From positions 1 to 64,000 of the forward strand of contig CAXHEX010000004.1 of the NCBI GenBank assembly GCA_964016105.1: 64,000 nt of DNA, read 5' to 3'. The notes below the pieces were generated by a model. The model worked only from the letters and a program-made list of their open reading frames with translations. It ran no database searches and had not been told where the DNA came from. Below, piece by piece: positions 56,715-64,000 of the stretch (position 1 is the first letter of the stretch; each line of letters starts with the position of its first letter). The stretch comes from Ketobacter sp964016105 (GTDB lineage: Bacteria > Pseudomonadota > Gammaproteobacteria > Pseudomonadales > Ketobacteraceae). A program made the translations under genes and the position numbers.

Positions 56715-57733
56715 ATGCAACAGGGCATACCCGGAATCTATTTGCTATTGCTGTGTGATGTGATGACGCAGTTGGGGTTTGATGAACAGAAAATTATTGG
56801 TGATTTAGGCGTCAAACGCGATGATTTGTTAAAGCCAGATCACCGCATAAGCATGGAAATAGGGCATGTGGCAGCCCAGCGTGGAACCGCAATGGCTGCT
56901 GATCTTGGGTTGGGGCTGGCTTATGCTCAGGCCTTGCGAGTGACGCTACACGGTTCTGTGGGATTGGTGGCTTTGACCAGCCCTACTATTGGTTCAGCGC
57001 TGCAAGCCATGGCTCGGTTTGTGGCTTTGCGGGCGCCTTTTTTTCAGGCGCAGTTGCAGACGGAACAGGATCATATCGTAATGGGCCTTGAACCCACTAT
57101 GAATATGGATGGCCCCATTGAACGCTTTCTGACGGAAGCGATTCTGATTGGTGCTGCCATTGTGGTGGAACAATTGTCCGGTCGAGTAATTGAGGGTGGT
57201 TGGGTCGAGCTAAAAGGACCTGAGCCTGACTACTATGACCGCTATCGGGATAGGCTGCCTTTACCCTTGCGTTATGAGGCGGATGGGTGTCGGGTGCGAT
57301 TACCCTTTATTTGCAAAACGCGGTGCCGCAATTGGCGGATCCCGCAGCCATGGAACTGGCACGTAAGCAGTGTGAAAAGGAATATCAGGATTTGTTCCCG
57401 GACGAAGAAAAATTCTATGAAAAGATTGTGAGGCATTTGAGCCTTTCTGCGGTGGGAGCGCCGCTACCTTCACAACAGGATGTGGCACGACGCTTTAATA
57501 TGTCGGTTCGAACGTTAAAGCGCCGTTTGCAGCAAGAGCAGGTAGAATTTCGCGAATTGGTGGAGCAAGAGCTGAAAAGTCGGGCGCAAACATTGTTGCA
57601 GCAAAACTCTTTGGATGTCTCTGCAATTGCCTATCAGCTTGGCTATAGCGATGTGGCTAATTTTTCCACCGCATTTAAACGTTGGTGTGGGGTGACTCCC
57701 ACGGAATTCCGAAAAAACCAACAACATAATTGA
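56715..57733 (+). pseudogene. AraC family regulator, interrupted by a frameshift
   Basis: The frame opened by the ATG at 56715 (AAGGTAAA upstream) encodes the effector domain of an AraC/OruR-like regulator as far as LPLPLRYEADGCRV. It then reads nonsense to a stop at 57431. The matching continuation, TLYLQNAVPQLADPAAMELAR and the AraC DNA-binding domain (VARRFNMSVRTLKRRLQQ, VSAIAYQLGYSDVANFSTAFKRW), is in a different frame up to 57733. The junction is near 57291-57299, and one missing base there would restore a full protein of about 340 residues. It is either a real inactivation or a sequencing error. Confidence 0.8.
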
Positions 57734-57759
57734 TTGACTATAAATAAAGGGGAAAGAGT

Positions 57760-58899
57760 ATGGGGCCGTTAACTGGATACAAAATTATTGAACTTGCTGG
57801 AATAGGGCCGGGGCCTTTTTGCGGCATGATGTTGGCGGATATGGGAGCAGAAGTCATCCGTGTTGATCGACCCGGAGGTAATCCTTCTTCTTCCGTAGGG
57901 CATAATGTGCTGTTCCGTAACCGTAAGAGCATAGCGGTTAACCTGAAGACCCCTGAGGGTGTAGAAACCATCTTGAAACTGTGCGAAGGCGCCCATGGGA
58001 TTTTTGAAGGTTATCGACCTGGGGTAGCGGAGCGCTTGGGTGTGGGGCCGGAGCAATGTATGGCACGCAATGAAAAACTGGTCTATGGGCGTATGACAGG
58101 GTGGGGTCAGACCGGTCCGCTGGCGTCCAGTGCTGGCCACGATATTAACTACATTTCTATTTCAGGTGCCTTGCACGCCATGGGGCGACGGGGAGAAAAA
58201 CCCATGCCACCTCTTAATCTGGTGGGTGATTTTGGTGGCGGTGGAATGATGCTGGCGTTTGGTATGGTGTGCGCGTTGTTGGAGTCAAAAACATCGGGCA
58301 AGGGCCAGGTGGTGGACAGTTCCATGCATGAAGGCTCCGCTGCATTGATGGCGATGTTTTATGGGCTCAGAGCTAACGGCTTGTTCAGTGATGAAAGAGG
58401 CACCCATATGCTGGACACCGGGGCGCATTTTTATGATGTGTATGAAACCAAAGACGGCAAGTACATTTCAATTGGTTCCATAGAACCCCAGTTCTATGAA
58501 TTATTAAAACAAAAAGCCCAGTTGCCAGAAAGTGATTTTAACACCCACATGAATCCAGCTGCCTGGCCAGAACTAAAGCAAAAAATAGAAGCCATTTTTA
58601 AAACCAAGACCCGGGATCAATGGTGCGAAATTATGGAGGGAACCGACGTTTGCTTTGCGCCGGTTCTAAGTTTGGAAGAAGCGCCATCCCACCCCCATAA
58701 TCAGGCTAGAAACAGTTTTATTGAAGTGGATGGGGTAGTTCAGCATGCACCTGTGCCGCGTTTTTCCCGCAGTCAAAGCGAACACCCATCGGCGGTGAGA
58801 ATCCCTGGAATGGACACTAAGGAAGTGTTATCCCAATATGGTTTTTCAGAAGCAGAGCTGGACACGTTGTTGGCCTGCGGTGCCGTTACCCAGCTCTAA
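57760..58899 (+). CDS. CaiB/BaiF CoA transferase family protein (alpha-methylacyl-CoA racemase-like)
   Basis: A 379-residue family III CoA-transferase fold. It opens with GPLTGYKIIELAGIGPGPF and MLADMGAEVIRVDRPGG. SAGHDINYISISG (His127, Asp128) and LVGDFGGGGMML (Asp157) match, with a one-residue offset, the catalytic His126 and Asp156 of the mycobacterial alpha-methylacyl-CoA racemase. That enzyme inverts 2-methyl-branched acyl-CoA such as sterol side-chain or pristanoyl-CoA. It follows the frameshifted AraC gene by 26 bp, with GGGGAAAG before the ATG. Confidence 0.88.
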   Translation: MGPLTGYKIIELAGIGPGPFCGMMLADMGAEVIRVDRPGGNPSSSVGHNVLFRNRKSIAVNLKTPEGVETILKLCEGAHGIFEGYRPGVAERLGVGPEQCMARNEKLVYGRMTGWGQTGPLASSAGHDINYISISGALHAMGRRGEKPMPPLNLVGDFGGGGMMLAFGMVCALLESKTSGKGQVVDSSMHEGSAALMAMFYGLRANGLFSDERGTHMLDTGAHFYDVYETKDGKYISIGSIEPQFYELLKQKAQLPESDFNTHMNPAAWPELKQKIEAIFKTKTRDQWCEIMEGTDVCFAPVLSLEEAPSHPHNQARNSFIEVDGVVQHAPVPRFSRSQSEHPSAVRIPGMDTKEVLSQYGFSEAELDTLLACGAVTQL

Positions 58900-58917
58900 G
58901 AATCGTAGTCAGGTAGC

Positions 58918-59355
58918 TTATGAAGGTATCTGTAACTGGGTGAGCGCAGAGCGAATGTTGTCTGGTATGGGCACGGATTTATTTTCCTTACGGTTCACAA
59001 ATACATGGACAAAATCACCGAAGGCACAGGCTGAATCTTCTCCTTGCCGAAAGATTGCCACTCCGTAGGTGACAGAGCTGTTACCCAGTTTATTTACCCT
59101 TAGGCCTGCTTCAATTTTATCTGGGTAAGCAATGGGCGACAGGTAGTTGCAGCCAGAATTCACAACAAAGCCCACTATGGGCGCGTTATGAATATCCAGC
59201 CCCCCCTGTTCGATAAGGTAACGGTTTACGGCAGAGTCAAAGTAGGAGTAGTAGGTTACGTTATTCACATGACCGTAGATGTCATTGTCCATCCAACGGG
59301 TAGTGATGGGGTAAAATACTTTGTAGTGCTTGCGTGCAATGGGTTTGTCATTCAT
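58918..59355 (-). CDS. Acyl-CoA thioesterase (4HBT/YbgC-like)
   Basis: A 145-residue hotdog-fold thioesterase. The catalytic segment RWMDNDIYGHVNNVTYYSYFD has the Asp-x5-GHVNN signature. The remainder (YLSPIAYPDKIEAGLRVNKLGNSSV) is typical of the FadM/YbgC group. It lies 3 bp after the iron-alcohol-dehydrogenase gene on the same strand. Hydrolyses acyl-CoA, chain specificity unknown. Confidence 0.9.
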   Translation of the reverse strand: MNDKPIARKHYKVFYPITTRWMDNDIYGHVNNVTYYSYFDSAVNRYLIEQGGLDIHNAPIVGFVVNSGCNYLSPIAYPDKIEAGLRVNKLGNSSVTYGVAIFRQGEDSACAFGDFVHVFVNRKENKSVPIPDNIRSALTQLQIPS

Positions 59356-59358
59356 GGC

Positions 59359-60522
59359 TTAGTAGGCTGCCTTGTAGATATTGAAAGCATCTTGCTCGCT
59401 GACCTGGCGGGGGTTGTTCACCAGTAACCGAGTTTGTTCCATGGCGTCTGCCGCCAGTTGACCTATAAAATCTTCAGGTACTTGGCAATCCCTCAGGCGA
59501 TTGGGTAGCTCGACTTTGGCAATCAGTGCTTCAAGCCAGCTGATCAAGTCATGGGTTACTTGTTCTGTTGCGCCCGGTTGAAAATCATTACCCATGATAA
59601 TGGGTGCCAGCTGGGCATAGAGTTCGTGGGCGCTGTCCGCATTGAATCTCATCACGTGGGGTAATACCAGAGAGTTGCTTAGCCCGTGGGGGATATGGAA
59701 GTGGCCCCCAAGAGGATAGGCCAGCGCATGCACGGCGGCAACGGGGGCATTGGCAAACGCCTGGCCTGCCAGTAAGGCGCCCAGTAGCATGTTGCTGCGC
59801 GCTTCCAGGTTGTCGCCCTGGGTGACGGCGGTGGTGATATTGCGTGCCAATAGGGTCAGTGCTTCTCTGGCCAGCATATCGGAAAGGGGGTTCTTTTTAT
59901 GGGCACTGGTGTAGGCCTCGATGGCGTGCACCATGGCATCAATGCCCGTGGCTGCGGTTACCTGGGCTGGCAATCCCACGGTGAGTTCGGCATCCAACAG
60001 GGCGGTATCGGGCTGCAGTACCGGTGATACCACGCCTGCTTTAGTGGTGGCTCCGGTTGTTACTATGGCGATGGGCGTCACTTCAGAGCCCGTGCCAGCG
60101 GTGGTGGGAACCTGTATCAAAGGCAATCGGGGGCCTTTGGCCATACCCACGCCATAGAGGTCGGACAGGTTTTGCTGACACTGGGGGTGACCCAAAATCG
60201 CCACCAGTTTTGCCACATCCATTGAGCTTCCCCCGCCAAAGCCCACCACCAAATCGGCGCTCATGTCTTTTGCCATTTGCACGGCATTGAGTACGGTGGT
60301 GTCCGCTGGGTCCGGTTCCACCGCATCATAAACCGATACGTTGATACCCTGTGCAGTAAAGCTGGACAGCGGGTTTTGCAGCAATCCCACTTTAATGATC
60401 CCAGGATCAGTGACGATCAGCACAGATTTGGCTCCATGCTGCTGACAAATTTGCCCTAGCTGGCGGGCGCTGCCGGGTTCGTTGATGATGGTTTTGGTGG
60501 TGGAAAATGTGAAGGCCTGCAT
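59359..60522 (-). CDS. Iron-containing alcohol dehydrogenase
   Basis: A 387-residue group III alcohol dehydrogenase. The NAD-binding GFGGGSSMDVAKL and the metal-site segments ATGIDAMVHAIEAYTS (Asp, His) and LAYPLGGHFHIPHGLSNS (two further His) are clear and in the usual positions. Oxidises or reduces primary alcohols, or acts as a butanol/lactaldehyde-type enzyme; the substrate cannot be read. It is probably co-transcribed with the thioesterase gene that follows by 3 bp. Confidence 0.92.
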   Translation of the reverse strand: MQAFTFSTTKTIINEPGSARQLGQICQQHGAKSVLIVTDPGIIKVGLLQNPLSSFTAQGINVSVYDAVEPDPADTTVLNAVQMAKDMSADLVVGFGGGSSMDVAKLVAILGHPQCQQNLSDLYGVGMAKGPRLPLIQVPTTAGTGSEVTPIAIVTTGATTKAGVVSPVLQPDTALLDAELTVGLPAQVTAATGIDAMVHAIEAYTSAHKKNPLSDMLAREALTLLARNITTAVTQGDNLEARSNMLLGALLAGQAFANAPVAAVHALAYPLGGHFHIPHGLSNSLVLPHVMRFNADSAHELYAQLAPIIMGNDFQPGATEQVTHDLISWLEALIAKVELPNRLRDCQVPEDFIGQLAADAMEQTRLLVNNPRQVSEQDAFNIYKAAY

Positions 60523-60634
60523 GGCGATGCGCCTCTATAATCAAAGGTGAGGATGAAAGAAGATGTTACCATGGAGAAGTGGTTTTGCATGGGCCAAATG
60601 CTGTAACCCAGTGGCCGATTAGCTTAACGGCGTT

Positions 60635-60654
60635 CCTCCCAGCTGGCTGGGAGG
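60635..60654. other. Short hairpin in the iron-ADH/60.8-kb gene gap
   Basis: CCTCCCAG (60635-60642) pairs with CTGGGAGG (60647-60654) around a CTGG loop, followed by C-rich rather than T-rich sequence. It lies in the 254-bp gap between divergent genes and does not look like a classical terminator. Confidence 0.35.
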
Positions 60655-60776
60655 CCCCTGCAAAATTGAGTAAAATGAGTCGCATTAGCTTGATTCGGCG
60701 CAATTGCTGAACTTTACCGGGGGGCGGTGTAGAATGGCTCCGCTGGTCAAATAATAACAACGCTCAGGTGTTTTAC

Positions 60777-62057
60777 ATGAAGCTTTCTAAATTTGCTGCA
60801 ATGGTTATCGGGTTGTTGGTGTCTGCACAGAGCCTGGCTCTGACACCACCTCTTCACAGTATCGACGCGTTTAAAGTCATCACCATCGACGGGGAAGATA
60901 TGCCGTCTGCCCTGGATCTGAGCATAGATGATTTGTCTTTGGCGGCCATGGTGGATGGGGTTATGGAGCCAATACCCTATCAGATTGATCAATACAATAC
61001 CGGTGGTGCTGTGTATTTTGAAGGATGGCACGTACCCCTGGCTGGCAGCCCCGATGTGCTTGATCCCACTGATAAATTACTGTTTTTGTTTAAGGATGCC
61101 GGGGAAAAGTACGATGGCAAAGTACCCTATGATGGCACCCTGATCGCTGAAATACTCACCCTGGATCGCGATGGCCACAAGCGATACGTATACCTTGTTA
61201 AGGACTCAAGGTTACGCTCAGACGAGCAATACGTTCGTTATAGTTCCGATTTGGGAGTGGTTGAAACTGACTTTTACAGCCTTCATTACGACACAGAAAA
61301 TCATCTGGTGTGGGATGACTTCACCATCTACAGTTTTGTGGGGGAACGGCCACTGGATTCCATGAAATTGCGGCTGGACACCGGAGTGATTACCCCGATT
61401 ACTAACATAGGTCTGAATAACGCTCAGATGGTAGCGGTTCCGTCAGCGGAACGTATTGGCCCCGTAAGAACTACTACCCAGCTGGACTTCACCCTGCATG
61501 TCCTCGCCGTGCCATTTTTGCAATTGAGTTTGCAGATACATCACTACCCCAAATTAGTTATGTACGAAGCCCGTGGCACCATTCCTGAGTTACGACGAAA
61601 GTTATTGCGCAATCCTTCCTTGTCCATGTCGCTTGACGCCAATAAATTGATGGGAGCGTCTTTACGAACCTCAGCAGGGCCGAAACAGCCTGGCATTGTT
61701 GATGGAACAATTGATGAGATTGAGAAGCAGATGATCGAAGCCGGCCTCGACCCCCATAACAATTGGATTTGGGCGAGTTCAAAGCGCAATTTTGATGTGT
61801 TGGCTTTCGTGGATTATTTGGGGGATTTCAATGAACCCATGGGGCTGCTGTTGGAAGATGATGAATTCAGCGAAGACCCGCCGGAAGCATTTCCAGGCCA
61901 GTTGCCCAATATGGGGTTCCGTATCACTGATTTCCCAATGGAAGGGTTTATTGGGTTTGTGGTCTCCCTATTTCTCAGCGACGGCTTTGACGGTGAGCCC
62001 GAAGATTTCGCTTCCTACGCGCGAACTCTGCCTGATATTGAAGTACGCGCGCTCTAA
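60777..62057 (+). CDS. Exported protein of unknown function
   Basis: About 426 residues from the ATG at 60777. A signal peptide (about 1-22, ending SAQSLA) is followed by a mature beta-rich protein with acidic patches (DGEDMPSALDLSIDDLS, EDDEFSEDPPEAFPG) and the segments EPIPYQIDQYNTGGAVYFEG and DPTDKLLFLFKDAGE. The final 40 residues include a hydrophobic GFIGFVVSLFLSDGF stretch. I do not recognise a family. It converges on the small exported gene through a 9-bp hairpin at the stops. Confidence 0.75.
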   Translation: MKLSKFAAMVIGLLVSAQSLALTPPLHSIDAFKVITIDGEDMPSALDLSIDDLSLAAMVDGVMEPIPYQIDQYNTGGAVYFEGWHVPLAGSPDVLDPTDKLLFLFKDAGEKYDGKVPYDGTLIAEILTLDRDGHKRYVYLVKDSRLRSDEQYVRYSSDLGVVETDFYSLHYDTENHLVWDDFTIYSFVGERPLDSMKLRLDTGVITPITNIGLNNAQMVAVPSAERIGPVRTTTQLDFTLHVLAVPFLQLSLQIHHYPKLVMYEARGTIPELRRKLLRNPSLSMSLDANKLMGASLRTSAGPKQPGIVDGTIDEIEKQMIEAGLDPHNNWIWASSKRNFDVLAFVDYLGDFNEPMGLLLEDDEFSEDPPEAFPGQLPNMGFRITDFPMEGFIGFVVSLFLSDGFDGEPEDFASYARTLPDIEVRAL

Positions 62058-62079
62058 ATAATTCCTTTTTGGAATTATT
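62057..62079. terminator. AT-rich hairpin across the convergent stop codons
   Basis: AATAATTCC (62057-62065) pairs with GGAATTATT (62071-62079) around a TTTTT loop. The plus-strand TAA is at 62055-62057 and the minus-strand TAA at 62075-62077. It is short and AT-rich, so weak as a terminator. Confidence 0.45.
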
Positions 62080-62584
62080 CCGTTTCGCCTTCGTGGAGGG
62101 TTGCTTGTGCCAGGGAGAACTGACAGATGGGGCTGGAACCTTCTCGGTTTCGGCTGCTTAACTTCAGTTCTTTACCATCGGTAATAATGGAGTAGCCACC
62201 GTCTCGCTGGACCACCTTCAATTCCACATTTTTGTCGGACATGATCAGGTTTTGAAATAAAACCTGCTTGAACGACTGATGGGGGTGGTCGATATAGAAT
62301 TCGTTATAAAACTTGTCCTGGTCCACGGTCATGGTGACAAAGGTAGTGTCACCGTTGGTATATAAATTGGCGTTGCAGACTTTATCGTCCGGAGACTTTC
62401 CCGTGAGTTCCACCCGCCCCACGCCAGAGCGAAACTGGCTGATTGTTTCGTTCAACAGGTTTTTAAACTCCTGGTGAACGGCACCGTTTTCCCGGGGGAC
62501 TTTCACTACCGTGGTGTCGGCTTGGGCCAAAGTGGCAGCGCCAACGGTGGCAATAAGAGCGGTAATCATAGTGACCTTTATCAT
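62075..62584 (-). CDS. Small exported protein of unknown function
   Basis: A 169-residue protein with a signal peptide (about 1-22, ATLAQA-DTT) and a beta-rich mature part (VKVPRENGAVHQEFKNLL, GDTTFVTMTVDQDKFYNEF, ELKVVQRDGGYSIITDGKELKL). Two Cys (DKVCNANL and SPICQFSL) may form a disulfide. It starts 18 bp after the following hydrolase-like gene's stop on the minus strand, so the pair is probably co-transcribed. Family not recognised. Confidence 0.75.
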   Translation of the reverse strand: MIKVTMITALIATVGAATLAQADTTVVKVPRENGAVHQEFKNLLNETISQFRSGVGRVELTGKSPDDKVCNANLYTNGDTTFVTMTVDQDKFYNEFYIDHPHQSFKQVLFQNLIMSDKNVELKVVQRDGGYSIITDGKELKLSSRNREGSSPICQFSLAQATLHEGETE

Positions 62585-62602
62585 TGTTATGGTCTCCTGA
62601 AC

Positions 62603-64000
62603 TTAGCGTAGGTGCTGAACCAGCAGTTTGGGTAACAGTCGTGACTGTTCTTGCAGAAGCAGTGTATGGGCATCTTCAGCGCCAGCAAAATAGATCCTGC
62701 GCTGGTCCGATTCGGTGCCATTAGCAATATTAAAGCGACCGGAAGCGGTGGGAACACTTACCACCTTGCCGTTGGCATCCAAGCTGGGTATTTCCCGTTG
62801 ATAGTCCACAGGCCCTTTGGCATCTTTCTGCCAGCGGTTGTAGAAGCTACGAACATTGGGGGTGATTTCCCGTTTCTTTGCCGCTTTAATACATTCAATA
62901 TACTCGGAATTGGTCATGGTATTTTTGGGGTCCGGTTGGCCACACTTACCTTCAGTTTCGTAGACGATGTTGGCCCGTAAACTATCGGTTCCCATGGGGT
63001 CCAAAACCGCTAATAGATCCACCATTCTGCCTTCTTTGGTGGCAATGCGTGTGGCGGCATCGATGGCGGCACCACCACCCAAACCGTGACCAATTAGAAT
63101 AAGCTTGGCGTCTTTGGGAATCTGACGAATATATTCGTGGAAGGCCTCTTGAAAACCTGAGCTGTCTTTCGGCCCTTTGCCATCACTGAAGCCGTTCCAA
63201 CTGGCTTCGATGTAGCGCGCGTTGTAGGACTCTACCCAGCTTTTTAATCGCAGGTTGCGCTCTATATTGGGTACCTGATCGCCGGAAATCGCGAATATGT
63301 AAGAGTGGTAATTGCCGGGGTCCACAAATGGTTTGACTTTGGGTTGAACCGCTTTTTTCGGCTCCGCTTTTGGCGTGACTTTAGTGACCGCTTTTTTGGT
63401 AGTGGATTTGCTATCACCGTTTTTTTGGTTGCGCTTGAATTCGTTCACCAGTTGATTGAATCGCTGATTTTCCGATTTCAAACGGTTTTGTTGCGTCTTG
63501 AGATCGCTTCTGAGTTTATCCAGTTGGCGGGTGGTTTGGTCCCGCTTATTGATCAGGGCAGACACGGATGGCTCTTGATCGATATTGTCCTCAGCACCAT
63601 TTTGCTGGGCCAACAACTGGTCCCTTAGCTGCTGGAGAGTTTCCTTGGCAGATTCCAGCTCGCTCACCAGGGGGGCTTTTTTCACTTCCAGTCCTGCCAA
63701 TTGGCGGTTGAACTCTTTTTGCCGCACCAGGTAATCGCTCTCAGCCAGGCGCTGCTTGAGCAGATTCATACTTTGATGCCGTCGCTGGTCCCGTTCCATA
63801 TCGCGGCGCACGATGTCCATATCGAATTCGACCAGGGAAAGGTCTTTTTCAATACGCTCGATTTCGAAGGCCTGACGTTTCAATTCCCGTTTGGCCTCAT
63901 GGTAGGAGCGTCTGGCATTGTTGCGCTCCTCGCGCACCTGTTTACGTTGCTCCAGCACTTTTTTATCCAGTTCCCAAAGCTCTTTTTCCTGTTGTTTGAT
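62603..64000 (-). CDS. Coiled-coil protein with alpha/beta-hydrolase-like domain lacking the nucleophile Ser (partial, 5' end off window)
   Basis: The frame is open to the right edge and coiled-coil coding continues past 63958 (an internal GTG), so the start lies outside. At least 465 residues: a long charged coiled coil (to about residue 180 counted from 63958), a Lys/Pro-rich linker (KKAVTKVTPKAEPKKAVQPK), then an alpha/beta-hydrolase-like domain. The nucleophile elbow reads LILIGHGLGGGAAID, with Gly at residue 292 where lipases have Ser (GHSLG). The domain is therefore probably non-hydrolytic or has another role. The PDPKNTMTNSEY region has Cys in KCGQP and ECIKAA. Confidence 0.75.
   Translation of the reverse strand: MKQQEKELWELDKKVLEQRKQVREERNNARRSYHEAKRELKRQAFEIERIEKDLSLVEFDMDIVRRDMERDQRRHQSMNLLKQRLAESDYLVRQKEFNRQLAGLEVKKAPLVSELESAKETLQQLRDQLLAQQNGAEDNIDQEPSVSALINKRDQTTRQLDKLRSDLKTQQNRLKSENQRFNQLVNEFKRNQKNGDSKSTTKKAVTKVTPKAEPKKAVQPKVKPFVDPGNYHSYIFAISGDQVPNIERNLRLKSWVESYNARYIEASWNGFSDGKGPKDSSGFQEAFHEYIRQIPKDAKLILIGHGLGGGAAIDAATRIATKEGRMVDLLAVLDPMGTDSLRANIVYETEGKCGQPDPKNTMTNSEYIECIKAAKKREITPNVRSFYNRWQKDAKGPVDYQREIPSLDANGKVVSVPTASGRFNIANGTESDQRRIYFAGAEDAHTLLLQEQSRLLPKLLVQHLR

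Noticed and set aside
1..64000. tRNA or rRNA genes, insertion sequences and prophage genes
   Set aside because: No T-loop plus acceptor patterns, rRNA stretches, transposases or integrases were recognised on reading; small RNA genes could still have been missed by eye.

Overview
The window reads as a chromosomal segment of a marine-type gammaproteobacterium (base composition near 50% GC). The inference rests on gene content: a TonB system with two ExbB-type proteins, a large TonB-dependent receptor, a bacterial ligase-associated DNA repair operon, T6SS-type tagF and clpV, RND and MMPL transporters, and many acyl-CoA and alpha/beta-hydrolase genes with TetR and AraC regulators. This resembles lipid- or sterol-degrading Cellvibrionales/Spongiibacteraceae relatives, but no marker gene fixes the taxon. 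I saw no rRNA, tRNA, insertion sequence, prophage or CRISPR array. Genes are dense and mostly in short operons.

Layout. 0-12.6 kb: aldo/keto reductase and enoyl-CoA hydratase-like genes converge on a six-gene ton operon (DUF3450, TtpC-like ExbB, ExbB, ExbD, TonB, TPR protein) lying behind a TonB-dependent receptor. A 733-bp non-coding region, an SDR and a DUF4397 lipoprotein follow. 12.7-21 kb: a histidine kinase and response regulator encoded tail to tail with overlapping ends, a fatty-acyl-AMP ligase fused to a carrier domain, folE, a ChaC-like gene, a 3-hydroxyisobutyrate-dehydrogenase-like gene, TetR and an NTF2-like gene. 21-28 kb: two lipoprotein alpha/beta hydrolases, an AraC regulator and an MMPL-type RND exporter, probably one lipophilic-substrate module. 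28.2-34.1 kb: exonuclease, DNA ligase, Lhr-type helicase and PdeM, an operon with 4-bp overlaps and a 3 x 17-bp tandem repeat before pdeM. 34.2-39.1 kb: TetR-controlled RND efflux pair.

39.7-45.8 kb holds the most unusual locus. It is a tightly packed operon with a PhoU-like/aminoglycoside-phosphotransferase-like fusion, an RimK-like ATP-grasp enzyme, an HprK-related kinase, a histidine phosphatase, a metallophosphoesterase and an amphi-Trp protein. HprK-related kinase B, ATP-grasp and amphi-Trp families are known to co-occur in the uncharacterised 'GAK' system. This version looks like a phosphorylation/dephosphorylation pathway of unknown substrate.

46-53 kb: GNAT, a leucine-rich-repeat protein, two unknown proteins, YegP, and an isolated tagF-clpV pair behind a perfect inverted repeat. 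53-60.5 kb: AraC regulators (one frameshifted), YtoQ, a GXWXG/DUF4334 protein, a PF10118 protein, an AMACR-like CoA racemase/transferase, a 4HBT thioesterase and an iron alcohol dehydrogenase. 60.7-64 kb: three exported or envelope-type unknowns. The last has an alpha/beta-hydrolase-like domain whose nucleophile elbow reads GHGLG (Gly in place of Ser), and it runs off the right edge.

Several convergent gene pairs share hairpins that include the stop codons of one or both genes. All functional assignments are from reading motifs and family resemblance; no database search was possible.
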